In this document: positions 34,261 through 43,607 of the stretch, piece after piece
Layout of the letters: each line of letters opens with the position of its first letter
How positions within the stretch are numbered: the stretch's first letter is position 1
Notes under the pieces: generated by a model
What the model saw: the letters and a program-made list of their open reading frames with translations, nothing else
Told to the model about the DNA's origin: nothing
Database searches by the model: none
From: Pedobacter indicus
Lineage (GTDB): Bacteria > Bacteroidota > Bacteroidia > Sphingobacteriales > Sphingobacteriaceae
Length of the DNA: 64,000 nucleotides
NCBI RefSeq assembly: GCF_003449035.1
Contig: NZ_QRGB01000001.1
Coordinates: 1,116,001-1,180,000, forward strand
Reading direction: 5' to 3'
Program-made: the position numbers and the translations under genes

Positions 34261-34953
34261 ATGGGCATAAACGGACTCACAAATGATTTGCAAAAGATAA
34301 CTGCGCCGACGATGGCTGATATTGTCGAAGTTAGATTAATTGAATTTTTGAAAAAAAAGGCTTTTAAGGCAGGTGATGCTTTGCCAAAAGAAATGGAAAT
34401 GGCCGAAGCTTTGGGGGTAAGCAGAAATGTTGTACGAGAAGGGCTTAGCCGTCTGAAAATGCTGGGATTGATCGAATCGCGGAAGAAAAGAGGAATGGTG
34501 TTCGTCAACCCAGATATATTAGGTTCGTTTGAGAAAATATTAGATCCATTGATTATCGATGATGCAACTATAAAAGACATCTTTGAGCTGCGATTGGTAT
34601 TGGAAATGGGGTTAGGTAAACTATTGTTTCAAAACAAGACGGAAAAGGATGTTGCCGACCTGGAAAAGATAGCGAAGGATCAGGATCTTGAAGATGATTC
34701 TTTTCGAATTAAGCATGAGATCGATTTTCATGGGAAGCTTTACGAAATTACGGCAAATGATACACTAAAGCGTTTCCAAAAAATGTTATTGCCAATTTTT
34801 GGCTATGTCACCTCTTTAGAAGGTAAGCCGACGAGAGGAAAAACAAGTCACTTAGATTTGGTGGAAATCTTAAAGAACGGAACTTTAGAGGAGTTCAATA
34901 AGGGGATGGAAGAACACTTGCAGCCTCATTTCGACCGCATTAAAAAATTTTAA
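34261..34953 (+). CDS. GntR/FadR-subfamily regulator, NanR-like by context
   Basis: A 230-residue regulator with an N-terminal GntR winged helix (about 16-85: GDALPKEMEMAEALGVSRNVVREGLSRLKMLGLIE) and a C-terminal FCD ligand domain (about 100-222). The FCD metal-site residues are visible: D155 and H157 (IDFHGKL), H197 (TSHLDL) and H219 (EEHLQPH). The frame is open to 34207, but the ATG at 34261 fits family starts better. Position at the head of the sialic-acid operon, as for NanR of E. coli (same family), suggests it senses sialic acid or a breakdown product; that is inference. Confidence 0.85.
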   Translation: MGINGLTNDLQKITAPTMADIVEVRLIEFLKKKAFKAGDALPKEMEMAEALGVSRNVVREGLSRLKMLGLIESRKKRGMVFVNPDILGSFEKILDPLIIDDATIKDIFELRLVLEMGLGKLLFQNKTEKDVADLEKIAKDQDLEDDSFRIKHEIDFHGKLYEITANDTLKRFQKMLLPIFGYVTSLEGKPTRGKTSHLDLVEILKNGTLEEFNKGMEEHLQPHFDRIKKF

Positions 34954-34990
34954 TAATTCAGTTACATAAGCAATCTTAGGTTAAATTTAT

Positions 34991-35031
34991 TTTGCTTTTA
35001 TGGTTATCTTTTCTACATTCGATATGTAGAA
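34991..35031 (+). promoter_or_regulatory. Sialic-acid operon promoter overlapped by an operator-like inverted repeat
   Basis: TTTG (34991-34994) and TACATTCG (35014-35021; one mismatch to TAnnTTTG) are 19 bp apart. The inverted repeat TTCTACAT (35011-35018), N5, ATGTAGAA (35024-35031) covers the -7 element, so a bound protein would block initiation. Predicted start near 35028; leader about 36 nt. Confidence 0.6.
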
Positions 35032-35063
35032 CATATAAACTTAAATAAATAACCATTTAAACA

Positions 35064-38000
35064 ATGAAAAGAAACCTAACTTTTTTGCTTATCTGCTTAT
35101 TGTGTGTCTCCTTTTTTCAATCTAATGCCCAAGAAAATGGCTTTACAGTTTCAGGTGAAGTTGTTGCGAGCAATGATGGGATGGCTCTCCCGGGTGTTAA
35201 TGTAAAATTAAAGGGAACATCAATTGGTACTGTAACTGACCAGGAAGGTAGTTACGTGATTGAAACCAAGACCCCGGACGGTGTTTTGGTTTTTTCTTTT
35301 TTAGGATTTATTACACAAGAGGTTCCCATAAATGGACAGAGGAACATACCTGTTTCGCTGGAAGCTGATACAGAAACTCTAGATGAGGTAGTTATTATTG
35401 GATATGGAGAGCAAAGCAGGGAAACTGTAACCAATTCGATATCTCGGGTTGGAGCTGCGGAGTTTGATAAAGCTCCTGGGCAAAATCCATTGCTCCAGTT
35501 GCAAGGAAAGGTAGCTGGATTGTCATTGCAAGTCCAAGACGGACAGCCCGGATCCAGTCCTCAGATATTTATTCGGGGAGGTAGTTCTACTTCTCCTGAG
35601 GGTGACGCTCCTTTGTTTATCGTTGATGGGCTGGTTTCACAAGGTACGCGCAGTATTAATGACCTGAACCCTGATGATATTGAGTCTGTTCAAGTGTTGA
35701 AGGATGCTGCATCTACCGCCATCTACGGAGCCCGTGCAGCGAACGGTATTATTATCGTTAAAACCAAAACCGGTAAAGAAGGCAAGCCGGTAATCAATCT
35801 TCGTTATACACACGGTATTGAAGAGCAGATGAAGCGACTACCCTTATTAAACGCCCGGGAATACGTCTATTTGACGCGTAAAAATACGATGGAATTTAAT
35901 ACGACCAATCCAGATTTCTATCTGGGGGGCGGGCGTTATGGCATGTCTACAGGTAACCCGCGAAATTCGAATAACACCTTGGAGTTTTTAGACGTATATA
36001 TTCGTGACTATGGCCAGGAATATGTTGATGATTTATTAGCTAACCAAGGATGGGAGACCATGGAAGACCCAGCAACCGGTAAGATGTTAATCTTTCAAGA
36101 TAATGATTATCAGGATGCTACCTTTCAAACAGGCGGGAAGCAGGAGTTGGATTTTGATATTAGTGGTGGGACCGAACGCGCGAGGTATTATTTTGGTTTG
36201 GGATATCTGAATCAGGAAGGAATCGTTCGTGGAACGGATTACCGGAATTATAGTGCGTTGTTTAATGGTGATTTCAAGCTTAGCGACAAGTGGAGCGTAA
36301 ATACGAAATTTACATATCAACAAAGGAAATCCAACGCCCCTAATAACTACGAATGGGTGCTCAGTAGAAGTGTTTTGATGCCTCCAACGTATCGGCAGTA
36401 TTATGAAGATGGTTTACCTGCACCGGGTGAAGGAATATCTTCTTTTAGGAATCGTTTGCATGAAATATATTATAAAACGAAGTACAATGATGTTAACGTA
36501 TATCGTACGAATATCCAAATCGGTGCGAACTGGGATATTTTGCCAGGCTTAAAATTCCAGCCATCGGTATACTATTTTACAGCTGAGGGTATTGAAAACT
36601 ATTTTGAAGCTTATAATCAAACCGTAACCAACAGGCCTGCCTCGGCAAACCATAACTTTGACAGGCATTTTCAGGTGGATGGTTTGTTAACCTATACTAA
36701 ACAGTTCGGAAGTGGTCATAATGTGAATGCAATTTTAGGTGGAAGTTATAACAATGACTACGCTTACCGTATGAATGGAAGCGGAAGAGAAGCTTTGACC
36801 GATCATATCCCAACATTAAATGCTTCCTCTGATATTACCCAACGAGTATCAGCAACGAAGTCATACGATGCTATGTTAAGTTATTTCACACGGGTGAATT
36901 ATGATTTTAACCAGAAGTATATGTTCACCGCTAGCTTACGTGCTGATGGGTCATCACGTTTTGCTGAGGATAATAGGTGGGGGTATTTCCCTGGAGTATC
37001 AGCTGGTTGGAATCTTCATCGTGAAGATTTCTTCGAACCAATTTCTTCAACCGTCTCCCATTTCAAACTGAGGAGCAGCTGGGGAAAAACGGGTAATAAT
37101 TCTCTTAGTGTTTTTGATTCGCAAGGCCGTTATTCAACAGGCTTCGCCTATATGGGTAATGTAGGTATTTTAAATACTGCTTTAATGAATAGTAAGCTCA
37201 TGTGGGAGCAGACTGCTTCGTTTGATGTGGGTGTGGATTTAGGTTTCTTAGGCGATCGGGTAATGCTTTTGGTTGATTATTATAATAAACTAACCGATCG
37301 CAGGCTTTTCGATAAACCGCTTTGGTCGCAAACTGGATACAGCTCGATTCGCAGTAATTTCGGATCAATTCGTAGTCGAGGTTTTGAAGTTGAACTACAA
37401 ACTACACCCGTACGAAATGAGAACTTTCAGTGGAACTTGGACATGACTTTTGCGTACAATCGGTCAATAGCCGTAGAATTACCGGAAAATGAAGAAGATA
37501 AGAATCGCGTCGGAGGTAATTACGTATACGATCCAGCTTTGGGAGATTATGTAAAAGTGGGTGGGATTGCCGAAGGTGAACGTTACGGTGGAAGGTGGGC
37601 CTATAGCTATCAAGGAGTTTATCAGACCGATGAGGAAGCTGCAAATGCTCCGGAAGATAAGAATGCATCAGGAAGAACTAAAACCGCTGGTGACGCGATA
37701 TTTGCGGACTTAAATAATGACGGAGTTTTAGATAATAATGATATGGTCTTTATGGGTTACATACGCCCGGATAAAACTGGTGGAATGGTCAATAGCTTCC
37801 GTTATAAAAATCTATCAGCACGCTTTGTTGTCGACTGGGCTGTTGGTCATGTTATCGATAATAGTTTTATGGGAAATGTGATGGGAAGTAGCCGGAACAA
37901 TAATAATGCATTCAGAGAGGCGACGACTGAGAGTTGGCAAGGAGAAGGACATCAGGCCACTTATCCAAAATACACCGTTCAAAGTGATTTTGATTACAAT

Positions 38001-38294
38001 TTCCGTAACCATATGAGATGGGATAATGCAATTGGTAGCAATGGGAGTAACAATAGTTTGTATTATGGAAAAGGGGACTATATAGCTTTTAGAGAAGTTT
38101 CTATAAGTTATCAGTTGAGATCTGAGTTTTTGAAAAAAGCTAGAATAACAGGGCTGGAGATCTTCGGCGGCGTTTACAACCTTGGGTATATTACCGCTTA
38201 TAAAGGGATGATGCCTGAAATTTTTGACGGTGTAGATTATGGAACCTATCCGCGTCCACGTCATATCAACTTTGGATTAAAAGCTACATTTTAA
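35064..38294 (+). CDS. SusC-like TonB-dependent transporter for sialic acid (NanO-type)
   Basis: A 1076-residue outer-membrane transporter: signal peptide to FQSNAQ, carboxypeptidase-like beta domain (about 28-100), SusC marker VVIIGYGEQ near 109, plug with NPLLQLQGKVAGLSL and IYGARAANGIIIVKTKTG, then the 22-strand barrel ending HINFGLKATF. First gene of the operon that continues with susD, sialidases, nanA, nanM and an MFS transporter. By that context it should import sialic acid or sialylated fragments, like NanO of other Bacteroidota. Confidence 0.93.
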   Translation: MKRNLTFLLICLLCVSFFQSNAQENGFTVSGEVVASNDGMALPGVNVKLKGTSIGTVTDQEGSYVIETKTPDGVLVFSFLGFITQEVPINGQRNIPVSLEADTETLDEVVIIGYGEQSRETVTNSISRVGAAEFDKAPGQNPLLQLQGKVAGLSLQVQDGQPGSSPQIFIRGGSSTSPEGDAPLFIVDGLVSQGTRSINDLNPDDIESVQVLKDAASTAIYGARAANGIIIVKTKTGKEGKPVINLRYTHGIEEQMKRLPLLNAREYVYLTRKNTMEFNTTNPDFYLGGGRYGMSTGNPRNSNNTLEFLDVYIRDYGQEYVDDLLANQGWETMEDPATGKMLIFQDNDYQDATFQTGGKQELDFDISGGTERARYYFGLGYLNQEGIVRGTDYRNYSALFNGDFKLSDKWSVNTKFTYQQRKSNAPNNYEWVLSRSVLMPPTYRQYYEDGLPAPGEGISSFRNRLHEIYYKTKYNDVNVYRTNIQIGANWDILPGLKFQPSVYYFTAEGIENYFEAYNQTVTNRPASANHNFDRHFQVDGLLTYTKQFGSGHNVNAILGGSYNNDYAYRMNGSGREALTDHIPTLNASSDITQRVSATKSYDAMLSYFTRVNYDFNQKYMFTASLRADGSSRFAEDNRWGYFPGVSAGWNLHREDFFEPISSTVSHFKLRSSWGKTGNNSLSVFDSQGRYSTGFAYMGNVGILNTALMNSKLMWEQTASFDVGVDLGFLGDRVMLLVDYYNKLTDRRLFDKPLWSQTGYSSIRSNFGSIRSRGFEVELQTTPVRNENFQWNLDMTFAYNRSIAVELPENEEDKNRVGGNYVYDPALGDYVKVGGIAEGERYGGRWAYSYQGVYQTDEEAANAPEDKNASGRTKTAGDAIFADLNNDGVLDNNDMVFMGYIRPDKTGGMVNSFRYKNLSARFVVDWAVGHVIDNSFMGNVMGSSRNNNNAFREATTESWQGEGHQATYPKYTVQSDFDYNFRNHMRWDNAIGSNGSNNSLYYGKGDYIAFREVSISYQLRSEFLKKARITGLEIFGGVYNLGYITAYKGMMPEIFDGVDYGTYPRPRHINFGLKATF

Positions 38295-38312
38295 CGTTTA
38301 AAATCGAAGAAA

Positions 38313-39749
38313 ATGAAATACTTAATAAAAATTTACACTTTGGCTTTCGCAATTTTATTGTTTTCGAGTTGTGAGAAGTTGCTGGATTTGGATAATGTGT
38401 CTGATATAACCAATGCTGATTATTGGGAATCGCAGGGTGACGTAGAAAGTTATCTTTTGGGTATCTACAGCGAGTATAGAAATTTGAATAATACGCTTAC
38501 ATACTTTGAAGATCGAGGGGATTCGTTTGTGCCAGGTATGGAGGGAGGCCCTTCAAACGCATGGAATCAGAACCTTACACCGCAGAATGCTACTAATTGG
38601 ATTGACTTTTACGAAGTTATTCAGCATTGTAATTTATTGATCAAATATTCTGGAGGGATTACATTTAGTAGCGAAGCTGATAAGAATAAGCTTCTCGCTG
38701 AAGCCTATTTTATCCGTGCCCATACTTATTTTAGTTTGCTTAGGATATGGGGCGAGGTTCCCTTAGAAATAGAGCCAACTGAAAATGATACGAAGGAGAT
38801 GTTGCCGCGTTCTTCTGCGGATGACGTTATGAACCAGGTGCTAGCCGATGTTTCACAGGCAATTGAGTTCTTCCCAGAAGGAGCAACCGAAAAAAGCAGA
38901 GCTAGTAAAGCTGCGGCCTATGCACTTAAGGCGGACGTATTGTTGTGGAAGGCGAAGGTTCTTAAAGGTTCATCATCTGAACTGGAAGAGGTGATATCGC
39001 TGGCAGATAAGGCGAGTCAAGGGCATAGTTTGGAAGAAAATTTCGGAAATATATTCTCTAACGAAAACAAGAAAGGTAAAGAAGTTATATTTTCGTTATA
39101 TTTTCATCGCGACGAAAAAGACGGGCACTATAGCAGCCGCTTGAAACCAAGGGATATTTTTGTACAGGATGCTGTGAACCGTGACGAAATAGCATTTGCT
39201 CGTAGTGGCGCAAGAAGCCAGTATGCACCATCATCAAAATTACAAGAGGCATTCGCCGAGAACCCAACTGATGTGAGGACCGATCAGTCATACATTGTAG
39301 CGCTTACAGAGGGTAATTCGGTGATTGGTGTTTTCGATAATAAGATGCGAGGAAGCGTAAATGCAGGGAATCGTTATTATGATTCAGATATTGTGATTTA
39401 TCGTCTAGCGGAGATGATTCTATTTAAAGCAGAGGCTTTGGCTGCGCTTAACCGGACGGATGAGGCGATCGTGGAACTTAATAAAATTCGCAATCGGGCT
39501 CAAATAGGTGATTACACCGGATCGACGTCGAAAGCCGCTGTTGAACAAGCGATTCTTCAGGAACGCTTTAGGGAGTTTTATCTTGAATTAAAAAGGTGGC
39601 CTGACCTAGTTCGTTTTCACACTGCAGGTTCAATTGATATATATGATGAAGTTCCGAATTTGAGTGGTAAGTCGGTTCCTTTGTTTTCACCAATTCCACA
39701 AACAGAAATTGATAAAAACCCAAGCCTAAGTCAAACTGACGGCTATTAA
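38313..39749 (+). CDS. SusD-like lipoprotein, sialic-acid binding (NanU-type)
   Basis: A 478-residue RagB/SusD surface lipoprotein (lipobox FSSC, Cys20). Marks: EKLLDLDNVSDITNADYW at the N-terminus, AEAYFIRAHTYFSLLRIWGEVP near 129-150, AAAYALKADVLLWKAK near 196, the RLAEMILFKAEALAALNR block near 351, ELNKIRNRAQ, and the ending PQTEIDKNPSLSQTDGY. Eighteen bases after susC and 13 before a sialidase. The NanU role is inferred from the operon. Confidence 0.93.
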   Translation: MKYLIKIYTLAFAILLFSSCEKLLDLDNVSDITNADYWESQGDVESYLLGIYSEYRNLNNTLTYFEDRGDSFVPGMEGGPSNAWNQNLTPQNATNWIDFYEVIQHCNLLIKYSGGITFSSEADKNKLLAEAYFIRAHTYFSLLRIWGEVPLEIEPTENDTKEMLPRSSADDVMNQVLADVSQAIEFFPEGATEKSRASKAAAYALKADVLLWKAKVLKGSSSELEEVISLADKASQGHSLEENFGNIFSNENKKGKEVIFSLYFHRDEKDGHYSSRLKPRDIFVQDAVNRDEIAFARSGARSQYAPSSKLQEAFAENPTDVRTDQSYIVALTEGNSVIGVFDNKMRGSVNAGNRYYDSDIVIYRLAEMILFKAEALAALNRTDEAIVELNKIRNRAQIGDYTGSTSKAAVEQAILQERFREFYLELKRWPDLVRFHTAGSIDIYDEVPNLSGKSVPLFSPIPQTEIDKNPSLSQTDGY

Positions 39750-39762
39750 AAAAACGAGAGAA

Positions 39763-40950
39763 ATGTGTAAAGAAAGTATCAGACGAAAAGTATCTATTTT
39801 GTTGATGTTTTTCATTGGGTTTTACTCCTTTACTTCCTGTGGAAGTGAAGGAACGGTAGACCCTATAGATGATCCGGTAGAAGAGCCTGATGACGATCCG
39901 AATAATGGTTTTAACTATGTTTTTAAAGAAGAGTCTAATGGTTACCAGGTTTTCAGAATACCGGCGATTGTAAAGTCAACTGATGGCAAATTGCTTGCTT
40001 TTGCGGAGGCCCGAAAATTAAGGAGTAATGGCGACTCGGGGGATATTGATATGGTTGTTAAGGTTTCAGAAGATAATGGGAAAACATGGGGGGATATGAT
40101 AACCATTTGGGATGACGGGTTAAACACTTGCGGCAACCCAGTGCCTATCGTTGACCAAGAAACGGGAAGAATTCATTTACTACTTACATGGAACCATGGC
40201 GACGATCGTTGGGGCGATTTAACAAATGGAACAGGAAAGGACACAAGACGGGCATTTTATACTTGGTCTGATGATGAAGGGCAGACATGGGAAGAACCTA
40301 GAGAAATTACTGAAAGTGTGAAAAATAAAGAATGGGATTGGTATGGCACTGGCCCTGTTCATGGAATACAGATTTCTAAAGGTGAACACAAAGGGAGATT
40401 GATTTCTCCCAATTATTTTACAGTGCGAGAAGATGGAAGTAGAAAAGATTATTCTCATGTTATTTATTCCGATGATCATGGAAATACCTGGAAGTCTGGT
40501 AGTCAGACCGTTGAGGGAGGCGTTGGCGAATGCACCGTTACTGAGCTATCTGATGGAAAATTGATGTTGAACCTGAGGGCAGGCAGCGGAACTGCAAGAA
40601 AGTTCTGTATTAGTGATGATGGCGGTGAAACTTGGGGGCCAATGCAAACGGATTATAACTTGATTGATCCTTCATGTCAGGGAAGTCTTTTTACTGACCA
40701 TGGAGATAATGCATTGCCGCTATATTTTGCCAATGCTGCAAGTGCCGAGAGAAAAAATATGGCGGTTAAGAAGAGTTTGGACAATGGAAAGACATGGTCT
40801 GCCGAGCTGGTTGTTCATGAAGGGCCATCAGCTTATTCTGATCTTGTTGTGACCGAAGATGGTAAAGTTGCTTTATTGTATGAAGGCGGCGTAGGTAGAC
40901 CGTACGAGGGTATCGCCCTGAAGCTGATTGATGTCAGTGAATTTAAATAG
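39763..40950 (+). CDS. GH33 exo-alpha-sialidase lipoprotein
   Basis: A 395-residue sialidase that should release terminal sialic acid from host or environmental glycans. Lipobox TSCG (Cys26), then an acidic linker (DDPVEEPDDDPNN) typical of surface-exported lipoproteins. The catalytic Arg lies in FRIP (R65), acid/base-region Asp residues in GDSGDID, and there are five Asp-box repeats (SEDNGKTW, SDDEGQTW, SDDHGNTW, SDDGGETW, SLDNGKTW). No extra carbohydrate-binding domain. A second, different sialidase follows after 41 bp. Confidence 0.93.
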   Translation: MCKESIRRKVSILLMFFIGFYSFTSCGSEGTVDPIDDPVEEPDDDPNNGFNYVFKEESNGYQVFRIPAIVKSTDGKLLAFAEARKLRSNGDSGDIDMVVKVSEDNGKTWGDMITIWDDGLNTCGNPVPIVDQETGRIHLLLTWNHGDDRWGDLTNGTGKDTRRAFYTWSDDEGQTWEEPREITESVKNKEWDWYGTGPVHGIQISKGEHKGRLISPNYFTVREDGSRKDYSHVIYSDDHGNTWKSGSQTVEGGVGECTVTELSDGKLMLNLRAGSGTARKFCISDDGGETWGPMQTDYNLIDPSCQGSLFTDHGDNALPLYFANAASAERKNMAVKKSLDNGKTWSAELVVHEGPSAYSDLVVTEDGKVALLYEGGVGRPYEGIALKLIDVSEFK

Positions 40951-40991
40951 CATATACTTGGATAACAATACGATACACTAAATTTAATTCT

Positions 40992-42638
40992 ATGATGCGC
41001 ATTTTTTTGCTTTCTAGTTTGATTCTTGTTTTTTTAGGGTTCAAAGCCGATACGGAGATTTCAGAACACCAGTATCAACTACCGGTTCTGAAGAATAAAG
41101 AGAACAACCCTATTTTAAGAGTGAAAATTACAGCTGATAAAGAGGGACAAACTTTAACTGATGTGAGGTTCAGTACATTGGGTACAACTGATTTAGGTGA
41201 TATAAAATCGGCAAGACTCTATTATTATGGACAAGATTCGCTACCGGGTAAAATGGAGGATATTGAGTCGCGCTTATTTGCTTCGGTGACCGGGGTTGGA
41301 AAAAAGATGGTTTTTTCCGGTAATCAGGAATTGAAAAAAGGTGACAATTTCTTCTGGTTGTCATTTGAGTTAAAAGAAGGCGCATCCTTGTCTAATTTTG
41401 TTGATGCTCAGCTTGTTTCTGCAAAAATAAATGGGAAAAAAGTTAGAGCTAAAGCGCAGAATGAACAACTTGTTCAGCGGATTGGCGTGGCTGTTCGTAA
41501 ACATAAGCAAGATGATGTTCATACCTCACGTATTCCGGGACTGGCAACTACGAACGAAGGAACCTTGATTGCTATTTTTGACGCTCGCTACGAAAGTGGT
41601 CGTGATCTACAGGGGCATATGGATATTGGTATTCATCGCAGTGAAGATGGTGGACAAACATGGGAACCTATACAAATTGTGATGGACATGGGTGAGTGGG
41701 GTGATTTGCCGCAGAAATTTAATGGTGTTTCTGACGCTGGAATCTTGGTAGATCGGAATACGGGTGATATCTACATTGCTGGATTGTGGATGCATGGCCT
41801 TCTGGATAAAGAAGGTAATTGGATAGAAGGTTTGAATGAAGAAAGTGAGGAGTGGGATCATCAATGGAGAAACAAAGCTTCACAGCCTGGTTTTGATGTT
41901 AAACAGACATCGCAATTCTTGATTGTGAAGAGTACAGATGATGGCAAGACTTGGAGCAAACCGGTGAATGTTACCAAAATGGGGAAGAAAGAGGAATGGT
42001 GGCTTTGGGCGCCGGCGCCGGGACAGGGAATTACGTTAAAAGATGGTACGCTCGTTTTCCCAACTCAGGGAAGGAATAAAAATGGGCATCCGTTTTCAAA
42101 CATAACTTATAGCAAAGACGGGGGCAAAACTTGGGTTTCGACCAATCCGGCTGTAAGTGAGGGTACGACAGAATGTATGGCGGTTGAGTTAACTGATGGT
42201 TCGATCATGTTGAATATGCGAGCCAACAGCAATCGTGGGGATACGACGTCAACAAACGGGAGGGCAATTGCGGTTACACGTGATCTGGGTGAGACATGGA
42301 CAATGCATCCGACCTCGCACAATGCTTTGATTGAGCCGGTGTGTATGGCGAGCATTATTCGGCATGACTATCAATCTGGCAGTGAGGAGAAAAATTACCT
42401 ACTTTTTTCGAATCCAGACTCAAAAACGCAGCGTAACAGACTTTCTGTAAAGGTGAGCGACAATGATGGGGAGAACTGGGATCAGTATCCTGCGTTGATG
42501 TTAGACGAGTTCAACAGCCGTGGCTATTCCTGCCTAACCTCGGTTGATAATGAAACAATTGGAATTTTATATGAAAGTAGTCAGGCTGATATGGTATTTC
42601 AGACGCTGACTATAGACGAATTAACAAATAAAAAGTAA
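40992..42638 (+). CDS. GH33 sialidase with N-terminal BNR-associated domain
   Basis: A 548-residue exported sialidase. A hydrophobic signal (about 1-20) has no lipobox, so it is probably periplasmic. Residues about 28-155 form the BNR_assoc_N beta domain found in Bacteroides sialidases; the six-blade propeller follows with the Arg of SRIP (R180), RYESGRDLQGHMDIGIHRS, and Asp boxes SEDGGQTW, STDDGKTW, SKDGGKTW and SDNDGENW. The ending VDNETIGILYESS matches GH33 (Tyr/Glu nucleophile region). Its different predicted location from the lipoprotein sialidase suggests successive steps. Confidence 0.93.
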   Translation: MMRIFLLSSLILVFLGFKADTEISEHQYQLPVLKNKENNPILRVKITADKEGQTLTDVRFSTLGTTDLGDIKSARLYYYGQDSLPGKMEDIESRLFASVTGVGKKMVFSGNQELKKGDNFFWLSFELKEGASLSNFVDAQLVSAKINGKKVRAKAQNEQLVQRIGVAVRKHKQDDVHTSRIPGLATTNEGTLIAIFDARYESGRDLQGHMDIGIHRSEDGGQTWEPIQIVMDMGEWGDLPQKFNGVSDAGILVDRNTGDIYIAGLWMHGLLDKEGNWIEGLNEESEEWDHQWRNKASQPGFDVKQTSQFLIVKSTDDGKTWSKPVNVTKMGKKEEWWLWAPAPGQGITLKDGTLVFPTQGRNKNGHPFSNITYSKDGGKTWVSTNPAVSEGTTECMAVELTDGSIMLNMRANSNRGDTTSTNGRAIAVTRDLGETWTMHPTSHNALIEPVCMASIIRHDYQSGSEEKNYLLFSNPDSKTQRNRLSVKVSDNDGENWDQYPALMLDEFNSRGYSCLTSVDNETIGILYESSQADMVFQTLTIDELTNKK

Positions 42639-42668
42639 TATTTATAATACGTATAATCAAACAGAAAG

Positions 42669-43601
42669 ATGGAAAAAATAACAGGATTGGTAGCCGCAAC
42701 ATTCGCAGCTTACAAGGGCAACGGAGAAATTAACCGCGACGTTATACCCGATATTGTTGAGAAATTGATTAAAGATGGGGTCTCGGGTGTTTTTGTATGT
42801 GGAACCAATGGAGAGGGTCCTAACCTAACTATTGAAGAACGCATGGCTATTGTTGAGGCATATGTCAAAGCTGTGAACAAACGAATAAAAGTTATGGTTC
42901 ACGTGGGACATAGCTCTGTTAGAGAGGCTCGTAAATTAGCCGCTCATGCGCAAGATGTAGGAGCGGACGCGTTTTCCTCAGTTTCCGCTTTCTATTTTAA
43001 ACCAGCTTCTGTAAAAGCATTGATATCGAGTATGGCGGAGATTGCTTCTGCAGCACCAGATATTCCGTTTTATTATTATAATATTCCTCATCTTACTGGT
43101 GTTGCGATGAATATGTTGGACTTTATGCAATTAGCAGAAGAGATTATTCCTAATTTTAGGGGATTAAAATATACTGCGACCACTTTACATGAATACGAAG
43201 CCTGCTTGAACTATAAAAACGGGAAATATGATATTTTGTATGGCCTCGATGAAATGCTATTAGGTGCATTGGCTGTAGGAGCGAAAGGTGCCGTCGGTAG
43301 CACGTATACTTTTGCTGCGCCGCTGTATAGAAAAATTATAGATAATTTTGAGAATCACCGTATTGAAGACGCTCGTCAGCTGCAGATGGATTCTATCAAG
43401 ATGGTTCAGTCGTTAGTCAAATTTGCGCCTATTCCGGCGCAGCGTGCGATTGTGGGTATGGAAGGCATTGAGCTTGGCCCGTGTCGTTTGCCCTTAGTTG
43501 ATCTAACTGATGATGAAATTGAAGCGCTGAAAAATGATCTGAATAAAAAAGGATTTTTTGAGGCTGTAAATCAATGCCGTGATGCTCGAGTAAAAGCGTA
43601 A
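42669..43601 (+). CDS. nanA: N-acetylneuraminate lyase
   Basis: Class I aldolase of the DHDPS/NAL family that splits N-acetylneuraminate into ManNAc and pyruvate. The 310 residues contain the carboxylate-binding GTNGEGPNLTIEER (45-58), Tyr137 in FYYYNIP and the Schiff-base Lys167 in FRGLKYTA. The GTNGEG form and flanking residues fit NAL better than DapA, and the operon is decisive. Six bases before nanM. No ManNAc epimerase or kinase follows in the operon. Confidence 0.93.
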   Translation: MEKITGLVAATFAAYKGNGEINRDVIPDIVEKLIKDGVSGVFVCGTNGEGPNLTIEERMAIVEAYVKAVNKRIKVMVHVGHSSVREARKLAAHAQDVGADAFSSVSAFYFKPASVKALISSMAEIASAAPDIPFYYYNIPHLTGVAMNMLDFMQLAEEIIPNFRGLKYTATTLHEYEACLNYKNGKYDILYGLDEMLLGALAVGAKGAVGSTYTFAAPLYRKIIDNFENHRIEDARQLQMDSIKMVQSLVKFAPIPAQRAIVGMEGIELGPCRLPLVDLTDDEIEALKNDLNKKGFFEAVNQCRDARVKA

Positions 43602-43607
43602 TGAATT

